Below are positions 45,882 through 57,912 of a stretch of 64,000 bases of DNA, piece by piece. Numbering within the stretch: the stretch's first letter is position 1; every line of letters begins with the position of its first letter. The DNA comes from Plantago major. Taxonomy: Eukaryota > Streptophyta > Magnoliopsida > Lamiales > Plantaginaceae. Position numbers and translations under genes: made by a program. The notes under the pieces were generated by a model, which was given only the letters and a program-made list of their open reading frames with translations, ran no database searches and was not told the DNA's origin. The stretch spans positions 87,138,877 to 87,202,876 of the forward strand of contig CM048840.1 in NCBI GenBank assembly GCA_026545765.1, written 5' to 3'.

Positions 45882-46650
45882 GAATTACCATCAAAACACG
45901 AAAATATAGATGAATAGTTCTAGATCTACAATTTTTCGAACTTGATTTTTTCAGATCTATTTGGATTCGAAGCTATCTTATCATTCGAAACATGAATCAA
46001 CTATGTATCAGTCTGTATTCTGTAATCAATCATAATATCAACTATATAGCTTGATTTTTCGATCAAATCGGTTGAAAACATTTAAAAAAATCAAAAATTC
46101 GTTTGAATCATGTCTAACCTTTTTTGTTGTTCGTTTTTTTTTTTTTTGCAGATTCCTGAAGAAATAGCAGCTAACGTTGCCGATCGATCAAGTTGTTGCG
46201 TTTTTCCGGTGAATTAACGGTTGAATCGAGCTTTTTTTTTTTTGGAGAATTTTAGAGAGAGAAAGTAGTGAGAGAAAGAAACACAGAAATAAATGGCGAA
46301 TTGTGATTTTTTTCTGCTGGTTTGTAGTATATATATATCTGAGCATCATGTCGTAGGTCCGACCTTCTTGCTCTTGGGTTGGTGTTTTTGAAAAGTTATT
46401 TTTTATTGAAATTAATATGTAATAAATAGAAACTATGTTTCTTTGTCTTTATCTATCTAGAGTGTGTTTCTTAAGAAACTTACTCTTTAAAGATATATAA
46501 ATAATATTAGTATACTAATATCCCACCGTTAACATGAGCATGTTATCACAATCTTGTTAATAATTGGGCTTAGTGAGTAGTGTTGGGCCTTACAGAACAA
46601 GTGCAAACTCAAATAGAAAACAACTTACGAGGAATGGCATGATAAATCTG
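45882..46650. other. Intergenic upstream of Golgin candidate 6
   Basis: T-rich tracts (46133-46148, 46229-46241) and a GA-rich stretch (46254-46282). No gene seen. The last part presumably holds the promoter of the downstream gene; no clear TATA box was identified. Confidence 0.4.
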
Positions 46651-46754
46651 GCGTCCAATTCAATTCAATCCAGTCTCGAATCGATCTCTTGTTGACCCGA
46701 TTCTGTCTTTCATCTCTCTCAAATCTCATTGCGATCTCTTCTTCTCTGTGAAAG

Positions 46755-46898
46755 GTAACGTCACCACATTTGTTTTCAATCTGCTCACCTTTTGCCTCTG
46801 TTTTCTTTCTCGATTTTTTGGAATACTAAGAATATCTTTGCTGTAACGAAATTGATTTCGCAAACTGTTTATAGCCTAAGCTTTGACTTTTAAAACAG
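46755..46898 (+). other. Intron in the 5' UTR of Golgin candidate 6
   Basis: Donor AAAG|GTAACG at 46754/46755 and acceptor AAACAG|CT at 46898/46899. The exon before it is non-coding and pyrimidine-rich; its start is probably near 46650-46690. Confidence 0.6.
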
Positions 46899-46954
46899 CT
46901 CTCCCGCAATGCATTGCAGAAATTGAACCTGTGTGATCCGTTTCGTTGAGCAAC

Positions 46955-49900
46955 ATGGATTTAGTATCCAAATATCAGGTGATTTCATGCTTCCGAGCTT
47001 GATTGATTATTTAACTCTGTAAATTTCGAGAATTTTTGTTTTTTTTATCCTTTTCTTTTTTACTGGTGTTTTTAAAAATACCAAATCGGTTTCTGCAAGT
47101 GTTGTTAAGTTAAAAAAACTGCTCTTTTGTTTGGCTATATATGCAATTTAGGGCGAGAAGTGATTTGTTTCTGTGACTTCTGATGCAGGGTGTTGTTGGA
47201 CGAGTCTTTAGAAACGATAATTCCAGCTCAAATGAGGATAGGTAATAACCTGCATTGCTCCTATTGTTCTTATGTAGGGGGGATATGCTAAGCTCCTATT
47301 TTCGTGTCTCTAACTGATCAGTCACTCAGGTCACTGGCTTAGTGTGTTGATCAGTACGAAAAAGAAACCAACAGTTAATACGTAATACTAGCATGCAAAC
47401 GAGACGAACTAACAGTCTCAAACAAACTGCTATCCGTGGATTTAACGGACATTGTATGAATCGATGCCCATACGTTAGTGGCTAGTATCTTGAGCCTTAG
47501 GTTCATCACGAGGGCACTGAGATTATGATGGTTTTGAATATTTATTAAATGGCCAGTATATTCATGTTTGAAAGGGCAACGGGTTAGTGAAGAATGGGCA
47601 TGTAGTTTGAAATGTCATTGGTTATGCTTTCTTCTATAAATCAATGATCCATGTTAATTTTTTTTAGTTGCATGTGGTTTGATCACCGATAAGCATAAAA
47701 TAGCATTGATGTCTAATGAAATCATTTTGTTAATGCATTTTCATGGTTGGTTATACTTTATCTTAATGCATTGATGTCTATGACATAGTGAAATTCTTTA
47801 GAAATGACCTGTTTTTCCTGAACATTTGGGAGGATCATCATTTTAATAATATCATTCTAAACTCATACCACCACCCACCCAAGTGTTTGGAGTTGGACTT
47901 TGGAGTGGTTGTTCATAATGTATTGAAAAGACCTGTCTTTTTGAGAATTGCTCATTGACCTAAGGTCCCATTTGATGACATGGTCTAGTACTATGTTAAC
48001 TTGAAGAATGGACCTGGAAGAAAGTGAGAAAAAGCATTATTGACAAAGATTCAAACGTTAAGTCTAAATAAGGTAGTGTTTGCAAACTATGAAGCACCGA
48101 TACGTGAGAACACTGAGCGTACCTATTAATACATGAAGGAATGCAAATATGCGATTGTAATATTGTATGAGACGGATACGTATCAGTCTGAATATTAAGT
48201 TCTTTATTACTTTTTCATTTTATTTAATTTAGATCTCGATCTTATCTTTCCAATATGATAATTCATAAGAAAATAATAATCGGGCGTACCTTTCACACCA
48301 CTTTCCCTACTGCTACATGCATGTTCATCTCATCTTTCTTCTTCTTTCTGCCGCTTCTGGGTGTTCCCATCAGTGCTTCATCCTTTCTTTCGTTTCGGTT
48401 TTGCCGTTTTGGTATTTTCTGCTATTTGGATAGTTTGTTCTTCTGTTAATAAAAGTATTGTTATTGTCTTGTTTGGGATTTTGACTGACAGTGGACTCCA
48501 TAACCTACTCCCTCCAATTCTGTATATACTAAGTATATATTTGCAATATTGCAAATGACAGCCTCAAACATTCCCTTTATTATAATTCTAATCCTTCAAT
48601 GAACTAACAAATTGCAATCACAGTCCTTTTTTTCCCTAAATTATTTCCAGTCCGCTTTAAATATATAAAAATATTTACAAAATTTAAACATAACCTCCAT
48701 GTATCCGTATTACTTTTTTGGATATTAGCGTCTCCAGGAATCCATCTCGTATTGATACTTGCTTTCATGTTTACAAATGCTTTTACTAATTAATTTCGGC
48801 GTGCTTATGCTAAAAGTTGAATAAAGTTGAGTTTAAGGAAAATTCTCTAGTGTTTGATATTTTGATTGATTGAGAAGCAACTTAAAACTTAAAAAATACT
48901 CCCTCCGTAGTAGATGTTTTGGTGCTTGGTAAAATCAATCAAAACAATTGTTTTTAAATTGAAAAGAATAAGTAACTGCTGTTATATACTCCCTCCGTCC
49001 CAGGCTCAACTTCCCGTGGGCCTAGGCATGATTTTAAGAGTGAAATATATAAATAATTAGAATAAATTTAGAAATATTAAGGTTGAATAAATAAAGTAAG
49101 AGAAAGAGTGAATAATGTAGGAAAAAGAGTGAATAAAGTATGAAATAGAGTGGATAAAGTAGGTGAGATTTTCAATTTTAGGTATGGGAAGTTATTGGGA
49201 CGTAAGGAGTATATATATACTATATACTCCCTCTGCACCAAAACAGTTGTTACATTTGATTTTTTGTCATGGAAATAAGGAATGTACTATACTATGGAGA
49301 TATAGTACAAGTGGGGTAGGTTGTCGTGATAAAGAATGAAAGTGGGATTGATTTTAGATTCTGCCATTTTGGGCGTCCCGATGAGGTTACATTTCAATTG
49401 GATAAATTGCATCAAAAGTTGGAATCTAAAAGGCTAAAAAACTATTTCTAGTTCAAAATAACAAAAGTATTTTATCTGAGGATTAGCAGACAATGACTAC
49501 TAATTTTGTGTGCACGTTGATCTTTTGTTCTCTAATTGTTTACCCTATGTTTTGAATATTAACCCCGGTTCATTTTGATAGTTATGTTGAGCGCTTACTT
49601 GATCGCATCAGCAATGGTGTCCTTCCTGAGGACAGGAGGAATGGCATGGTAGAACTTCAGTCAATTGTGGCTGAAAGTCGTGCTGCACAGCTAGCTTTTG
49701 GGGCAATGGGTTGGTTCTTATCCATTTTGCAATGGTTATTACTTCCGTTTCGTTTCATCTAATATTTTATCATTTATTTGTTGTGCTTATTCCTTTCTCA
49801 GGCTTTCCAGTCCTATTGAGTGTCTTAAAGGAGGAGCGCGATGATGTAGAAATGGTACCAGATTTCTGTATACATAGGCTGATTTTTTTTCCAATCCACC

Positions 49901-52900
49901 CCCCCCCCCCCCTGTTTGTTAGTTCCTCGTAACATTTGTAGTTTCTAAATTATGTTTGTGTAGGGAAAGCCTTCCTATACAATCTGAACATCAAATATCT
50001 TGTCTACACTAGAATCAGTTCAACTTCAGAAACGTTTGTATAAGGAAATAAAATTTATTTAACACCTACCCTGGCAGAGTTGCAATCATCCTCACTGTGC
50101 AAATGTTAATTTTCTATCTTCTCCTCTGGTAACGTCGTTATAAGTTGACCTGTCTATGTTGTCTTTCCTTGTCTGCATCTCACCAGCCAGTTTTTGACTT
50201 GTACTGTCTTGTATTTGAGTCTAATGGATGATCATGTCGTTAGTTAAGATGTCTTTTGCAATGAGCTTATAAGTGGTCCTCTTTGTACAATATTAGCCTT
50301 TTCATAGGTTCTGCCTGCTATGAGTTCCTTCTATCAGATTTTATTGACTATACACTTTTTTTTGTTGGTTGTATGAAGGTTCGAGGGGCACTAGAAACCC
50401 TTGTAAGTGCATTAAGTCCAATTGAACATGGAAAGCCATTGAAGAATGAGGTTCAGCCAGCTTTGATGAATAGTGATTTACTTTCAAGAGAAGTTGAAAA
50501 TATCTCTCTTTTATTGAGTCTGTTGGTAAGATTTCCCAAACTTTCACCATCATTGGCACTGGTTTCACCATCTTTATTGTCTTGCTAATTTAACATATCT
50601 TCAGACAGAGGAGGACTTCTACGTACGATATTATACACTGCAGCTGTTGACCGCTCTTCTAACAAATTCCCCGAATAGGTACAATCTCATTTCATTTCAT
50701 TTTGTTTGAAATTTCTTGTGACCTCAATCAATTCTGAGGTTGCTGTGGGATTCTGTTTCAGGCTACAGGAAGCTATCCTAACAATTCCTCGTGGTATTAC
50801 AAGGCTTATGGATATGCTAATGGACCGTGAGGTATTTTGCTGGTATACTCGATTAAGATCCTATAATTTTGCATCCGTCAATTTCTTAAGTTGATTCACA
50901 AGTATTAACTCTCGTTTTCAGGTTATACGCAATGAAGCTTTATTGCTTCTGACATATCTGACTCGTGAAGCTGAGGTGATTTTTGCGTTTTTAAAAGCCA
51001 TTTGAAATAATTGTATTGATAATCAGCTGATGAACTGTTATGGGATTCTTTTACTAATCCTGATTGTAACAATTCAGGAAATTCAAAAAATTGTGGTCTT
51101 TGAAGGTGCTTTTGAGAAGATATTTAGCATCATCAAAGAAGAAGGGGGTTCTGAAGGTGGTGTTGTAGTGCAGGTATTTGCAGACTCGGACTTGTTAACT
51201 TAAATAGAAATTTGAAGCAGGTCTAAAGCATCTATTGTTATTCCATCTGCAATGACCTTTGAGCTGGTCTATTGAACACCACGACACTGCAACCATGCAT
51301 ATATTTGCTGCGAGGCACACATATCTATGCACCTTCAGTTTGTTTGGTTATATGTTTATCACTCATCAGAGAAGGGCCTAATCATTTTCTTGATTTTGAT
51401 ACTTCCGTCCCTTGTTTAGGATGGTCTGTTCTTCATACAGTTGTTTTTGTTGTATGTGGATACCATTTTTCTGCATCTATTGTTTCAGTTACTTACGGGG
51501 CATGCCAATAGTTCTTTCTAGTTAGTACTGTATACCAGTCTCTTAGCAGAAAGAACCACCACCTAATTTTCTGACTTCTGTTGCTGCAAACAGGATTGTT
51601 TGGAACTATTAAATAATATTATCCGGAACAATGCCTCAAATCAGGTTTTTCCTCATCTCATTATTTATTTATCAAGTTTAATGTGTTTTAGATTAATGGT
51701 ATCAAAGGTGTCTAACTGAATTGGCAAAATGGCTCTTAGGTATTGCTTAGGGAAACAGTGGGTTTTGATCCATTGATTTCGATTTTGAAGCTGAGAGGAA
51801 GCACATATAAATTCACACAGCAGAAGGTTATACATTAAATGTTTTAGAAGTTTGAAGCTCATTAACTCTATCATGTGTTTGCAAGTTTTAGTCCTAATTT
51901 TTTAATTATTCTTTTTTCCTCCCTTCTTTCAACTGGTGGCCAGTAGACAATAAATCTGCTCGGTGTGTTGGAAACTATTAATTTGCTGCTGCAAGGAGGT
52001 CCACTAAGTGATCTTGGTAAAGATACTAACAGTTCAGCAAATAAAACAGTCTTGGTACAGGTTTGTGTTCAAATTCCAAATACTCACGCTACAGAGCAAC
52101 CATTAAAGAAAAAGACACGATAGTATTTTATACTTGTTGGTTTTAGTGCTAAAATAACAAAACTAGGGTATCCAGCTTTACTGACCAGTTTGCCGTTCAA
52201 TATTTGTAGAAAAAGGTGTTTGACCATCTTTTAATGCTGGGAGTTGAAAGCCAATGGGCTCCTGTTGCAGTTCGCTGTACAGTAAGATGACTATACTTTA
52301 CCTCAATTATGTGGTAGATCTAGTTTATTGTTGTCATCTGTCCCATCAGTTGCCCACAATGCAATGGAAGAAAATAGTTCTTGTTCAGTGCTGAAATTAG
52401 TGAAAGAATCCTTGGAGTGAAGTATTTTGTTTCTGTTTTGTGTATGTTGGATAGAAAGATTGCATAATATTCTGACATTTCAGTAGCTTTTAAGTTATGG
52501 TTGGAAAACAAAACCATTAAGTCTCTCAGATTGTTGAACTACTTTTTTGTGCTATGCTGGAACTTGTGAAATGAAATTTTGAAAGTGGAGAGTGCATGGG
52601 TGTCAGGAAGAACTGGATTTTTTTTTTTAGTTTTTAGATCCTCAAATAGCAAGCTTGTGTCTTCAAGTCTTTTCTTTTCTTCTCGTGCAAGTACTACCAA
52701 ATTCTGTCACACCTTTATTGCCCTACAAACTACAATTTCCCGTGGTCATTATTCATCTTGTCAAATGCGATCCACATCATTTACATTTGGAGAATGGAGC
52801 TTCTCATGTTCATTGTTGGTTGTTATCTCGATTTCAGGCTCTTCGATGCATTGGTGATCTGGTTGTCAATAATCCTAAGAATCGTGATACTCTTGCCAGT

Positions 52901-55900
52901 AAAGTACTGGGGGAGGAGCCTCATGTTGAGCCTGCCCTGAATTCTATCCTCAGGATTATCTTGCGGACCTCTAGCATTCAAGAGTTTGTCTCAGCAGACT
53001 ATGTGTTTAAGAGTTTTTGTGAGGTATGTATACCTAATCTAATCTGGAAGTGGACTACTTATTAAGCGGATTGGACGATTGTATGCTAGTCTGCACAACT
53101 GTGCTCTTCTTTATTTTTCTCTGTTACTTGAACAACTTCCTTATTTACTCTGCTTCTGGTGTTTGTTTGAAATTTTCGTTCTTATTTTGGGGAAGTCTTT
53201 TCACTTCTCTGCTGCTGTATATCTTTCTGTTGTCCTCTTTTGATGAAAGTTATGTTTGGTTCAACAGAAAAATCCTGATGGGCAAACCATGTTGGTATCA
53301 ACCTTAAATCCTCAACCACACTCCACTGTTAATGCACCATTTGAGGAAGATATCCACATGTCATTTGGAAGGTAATTTGATTTTTATTCTTTGATGGATA
53401 TTTACCCTCAAAGATGTCGTTGACATTATGGAAACACGATTTGCAGTATGCTATTGCATGGACTTGCGCAGGGTGAAACAGATGGCGATCTTGAGGTATG
53501 CTGATATTTTGTATGAATTTGATTTTCGGGAAGCCTGTTATGAGAAGTGTTACATCGGGATTCACATGATAGACCATAACATCTCACATGTCACGATGAA
53601 AGATGAAAACTGGGAGTTGTTTTACATAAACCAAACTCATGTTTCATTCACTTCAGGATATTTCATTTCATGCTTTGCTGTGTCAGAAAGTATGAACTTG
53701 AAGTTTGGGAGGGCCTGAACTATGATAATAGAATGGAGTATTTGAAATAATTTTGTAGCCCTGTCTCACACCTTGTTTTTACTCATTGAAGTTTAGTTCA
53801 ACCCTCCAATGCATGTTTTATGTGAGTAAATTGCATGGAGCTTACTATGTCGACTTGTTAGAAAGTCATTTATTCAGCACAAATGAGATGGGTATGCCAT
53901 AACTAGTGAAGTTCATACCTGTCCATTGCTTGCCACTAGTAGACACTTTGTCCATCAAGCCAGAGACTTAAGAAAGGTGCATAGGTTGCAAACTGTGCGT
54001 TGACCGTCTACATAATGACTACCAAGGGACAATGCATGTTAATGGGGTTTCCAGAGACACAAGTACTTCTCCAACATACACCCTTCAGCAAAATGTGCGA
54101 GAGATGATCCTTATATATTGTAAATTGTAATTCATGCTAAATCTAGAAAACAGAAGTCATTAGAAGAGTGTGCATCTAGTACTCATGTCCAATAAACCTG
54201 ATTGATATATCATATATCTTGCTAATGGATTTATTTATGATCATTTTGCAGACTTGCTGCAGAGCTGCAAGTGTCCTGTCTCATGTTTTGAAGGATAACA
54301 ACCAGTGCAAGGAAAGGGTATGCAATGCAATTTCATTTTATCTGTATAGTGATCCCATATTTTCAGTCCGAAACATGTCCTTGGTTGTTGAAGTAAAATT
54401 TTATTGTATTGACCAATTTTTACATTAATAATTGGATAAATCAGTTCATTCACCTACTTCTTAGCATGACATGATCGTTTCTACAGGTTCTTAAAATTGA
54501 ACTTGACGCACCTGCTTCGTCATTGGGAGGTGCAGAGCCTTTATTGCACCGTATGGTGAAGTACTTGGCGCTTGCCTCTTCCATGAGAAACAAAGATGGG
54601 AAAGCAAGTGCATCTGTATCTACATATGTACAACCAGTTATTCTAAAGCTGCTGGTTGTTTGGCTCGCTGAATGTCCAAGTGCTGTCCATTGTTTTCTCG
54701 ATTCACATCCTCATCTCACATATTTGCTCGAGTTAATTTCAAACCAAACTGCGAGTGTATGTGTAAGGGGATTAGCTGCTGTACTATTAGGCGAGTGCGT
54801 GATATATAATAAAACTGCTGAAAGTGCGAAGGATGCTTACTCCATTGTAGATGCGACAAGCCAAAAGGTTGGGCTTACATCATACTTTGTGAAGTTCGAT
54901 GAAATGCAGAAAAGCTTAGTTTTTACCTCTGCAAAGCCTGCCCTGGCACGTAAGCCCTTGACGAGATCTAATGCTGCTAGTATGTCTGATATTGAGGATG
55001 TTGATGAAAATGACTCCACTGATCAGCAAAATGAGGATCATCCTATGCTGGGATTGGTGCTAGATTCACAGTTTATTTTCTTTGTCAAGGAGTTAGAGGC
55101 AAAGATAAGAGAGCAAATTATAGAGATTTATAGTCGTCCAAAGAGTCAGGTGGCTGTGGTCCCAGCGGAACTTGAACAGAGCAGTGGAGAAAGTGATGGA
55201 GAGTACGTCAAACGGTTAAAAATATTTGTTGAAAAGCAATGCCTTGAGATACAGGTACTTTTCCTAGTAACTTATTGATTTTATGTGCCTAATAAGATTA
55301 TATGTGCCTAGTAATATGATTTTTGTTGGAAAATATGGAACTCCCATTAGATTCTCATATGATATGTAACCAAACTAAACTTGCCGTTCCGTCTCCTAAA
55401 TAAACTGTTAAATATCTGTAATTTGAGTCCAACATGTTGAAGTGAACATTCAATTGTCTGTTTTGAATGTCTTGTGTCACATGATCTCATAATTAGGTAT
55501 TGAAACATCATAGATCAATACAATCATTACTTGTTTTTTCACAGGTCATTACAGCAGCATGTTTGACTCGTAGCCTATAAATTCTTTGAACTCTTACTCT
55601 GACAAAACTTGGCTAGAAGTTCGTATAAATGACACTTCTAGCCCCATAACCTGGTGATATGTTTTCTTGTATATTCTTGTTCTTTCAACTCATTTGGTGG
55701 TGTTATTCTGTAAGGACCTCTTGAGTCGGAATGCAACTCTTGCAGAGGAACTGTCAAGGACGGGCGGAAGTGGTTCATCCCAGCTTCAAGGTGGAATTAG
55801 CAGTGGCTCAGAAAGAGTTCTACTTGAGACTCTCCGAAGAGATCTCCACGAGGCTTCTCAGCGACTGGAAACCGTCAAGGCAGAGAAAGCCAGAATTGAA

Positions 55901-56281
55901 GCTGAGGTTTCAACAAATCGAGATTTAGCTAGTAAACTCGAATCTGACCTCAAAAGCCTGTCTGATGCATACAATAGCCTGGAACAAGCTAACTTTCAGC
56001 TAGAACGTGAAGTAAAAGCACTGAAAAGTGGTGGGGCTGTGCCCATTCCAGATATTGAGGCAATAAAGGCTGAAGCTAAGGAAGAAGCTCAGCAGGAGAG
56101 CGAAGGCGAATTGAATGATTTGCTTGTTTGCCTTGGCCAAGAGCAGAGCAAGGTGGAGCGGCTAAGTGCAAGACTAATGGAGTTGGGAGAGGATGTTGAT
56201 AAACTGTTGGAAGGCATTGGAGATGAAGCAGGGCTTCAGGGCGATGATGAGGAAGACGAAGAAGATGAAGAAGAAGATTGA
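46955..56281 (+). CDS. GC6: Golgin candidate 6, p115/USO1-type vesicle tethering factor
   Basis: Nineteen coding exons: 46955-46978, 47189-47241, 49582-49709, 49802-49854, 50379-50525, 50605-50678, 50762-50831, 50922-50975, 51078-51173, 51594-51644, 51740-51826, 51947-52060, 52210-52281, 52838-53023, 53268-53371, 53447-53495, 54252-54317, 54487-55254, 55715-56281. All junctions are GT-AG and the phases join, giving 920 residues, close to the usual plant length. Residues about 1-650 form the armadillo-like globular head (motifs VRYYTLQLLTALL, RNEALLLLTYLTREAEEIQK, LLMLGVESQWAPVAVRC). A coiled coil follows (about 740-890) with SLSDAYNSLEQANFQLEREVK, ending in an acidic DDEEDEEDEEED tail, as in p115/USO1. 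The family tethers COPII-derived vesicles in ER-to-Golgi transport. ATG 46955 opens with MDLVSKYQ, as expected for plant homologues. The gene appears intact. Confidence 0.96.
48989..49209. mobile_element. Stowaway-type MITE in the Golgin intron
   Basis: Starts CTCCCTCCGTCCCAGGCTC and ends with the near complement gggacgtaaggag. TA flanks both sides (48987-48988 and 49210-49211). 221 bp, no coding. The inner aacttccc/gggaagtt part of the termini also matches. Confidence 0.85.
49227..49400. mobile_element. MITE fragment in the Golgin intron
   Basis: Begins CTCCCTCTGCACCAAAACAG and contains ttttgggcgtcccgatgagg, words typical of Stowaway-like MITEs. The right end is not clearly defined. Confidence 0.4.
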
Positions 56282-56480
56282 TCTGTCTTACCGAATTAAG
56301 TTATTGATCACTCGTATTTATTTAGGTCGTGTTGGTCAAAGTACTAATCGTCGTTTGTGTACATTGCTTGTTAAGTGTACAGTGTTCCTCTTTATGTTGT
56401 TGAAATTGAGAATGAGCTTAATCCTTTTCCTTTAGAGCTCTATTCTTTGATGTTATCTTAGTCGGTTTGTGAGGCATTGA

Positions 56481-56532
56481 TCTCGCCCTTTCACTGTAGC
56501 ATTGGATCCACTGCTACAGTGAGAGGGTGAGA
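56481..56532. other. Long inverted repeat just after Golgin candidate 6
   Basis: Arms tctcgccctttcactgtagca (56481-56501) and tgctacagtgagagggtgaga (56512-56532) are complementary at 19 of 21 positions around a 10-bp loop. It lies 200 bp past the stop codon and could be in the 3' UTR or be a MITE relic. Confidence 0.8.
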
Positions 56533-57912
56533 CCTTGGGGGCAATACCATGGTCGAATTTTCCAACTTAATCATAAAACAATGAGAATACTTGTACTAGT
56601 CATGGTTGTGTATTTTCCATGCATGGGATTCTGTGTCTCTGACACTATGATTTTGAGAAATTTTCTGCTGACACTTTGTTGGAAGTTAAAGTTAAAGCTA
56701 AATCGTAGTGATTGGCATGGAATTCAAAGATTTTGGCTCGACGCATGACTTAAGGTTCATTTATTCGGTAGAGTGAAAGCTTAAAAGACCCGCCGTTTAC
56801 ACAAATCTCAATTGAATAGTTAACCTATTATACAAAAATTTGTGTTGTATTAAGGCCAAGAAGTTACGGTTTGGAGCTCTATCGTATTAACACACAAACT
56901 TAACTTGTTAGCCATGCTATTGTTCATACTCAGCCATGACCGATATAAAACTTAATGCATTTATTTTATAAAACATACGTAGCTCTTCCAACCCCCCCCC
57001 CCCCCCAAACAAATGACCACGAATTAATTTCTACCATTCTTCTGATTAACTCATCATCGGTACTCTCTTTATATTTGTCTGCCCTCTGTTCCCAGGCTGC
57101 TTGTTATCAGGCTGCTTGTGTTGTGTCAGGTCCCATTTCTTGCGCGTTTCTGTTTTCAATCCTTATACATTTGTATGATGTTAAAGTACAACTTTTTATT
57201 AACAAGTGATGAGCCGCAACTTCCTTCTACCGCGTTTACAAAAGGTTGGTAAAATACACTACAGTTTCTGAATTTGCCATAATGGTAACTGTACTAATAA
57301 GACGTGACATTACAAGATCTGATTGTTTTGTCGTTTTGGTCATGTAAAATAAATCTGAAACTAAATAGTGCCTGTATTATTAAGAAACCTGATTACATGC
57401 ACCAAAATGTTCTCTTAACTTGAGATATTAATTGCATGCCAGACAGACACTAGTGAAGTGTCTTTACCACCGAGTTCAATACTATTCATTTTATACTCTT
57501 CTTCACTTGATACAGAAACACAGCACCAGCAGAAATGCAAGCTCAAATGGACTTGAGATTCAACACCATTCAGATCCCAAGAACAGCAGCCTCCCAATTG
57601 CAGTTATAATAAACTACAATTACTTTTTTACAATAATCTCAAAGGATCACTTTAAACTCCACTGTTACTAAGATATTCATATATCTAAGCAGTTCCTCTT
57701 AGCTTACATGTGGATGGTGAACTCATCCATACAGAGTCGAGATTCCTTGCGACTTGAAAGTCATCCTATGAACCTGGAAAAACAGTCCAGGTCCATCTAA
57801 CTAACCCTTCATACAGGTGCCATCCAGGAAAATTCGAATGCACGAATTTAACAAATCAAGGAATATTGAGCGAATGATAAATTAAGGTTAATAATACTAT
57901 ATGCCAACACCT
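56533..57912. other. Space between two convergent genes
   Basis: No gene seen. Short open frames here lack codon pattern or homology I recognise. It includes a run of about 16 C residues at 56992-57006. The 3' UTR of the glycosyltransferase gene probably occupies part of 57400-57912. Confidence 0.5.

Larger units (their letters stand above)
47242..49581 (+). other. Long intron of Golgin candidate 6 carrying MITEs
   Basis: At 2340 bp this is the largest intron of the gene. MITE-like CTCCCTCC ends occur near 48508, 48899, 48989 and 49227, so the intron has grown by repeated small insertions. No exon-like sequence is seen inside. Confidence 0.8.

Noticed and set aside
49700..49932. Plus-strand open frame read through the exon at 49802-49854 as a separate gene
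   Set aside because: It is a Golgin candidate 6 exon plus intron read-through; splice sites on both sides fit the golgin reading frame.
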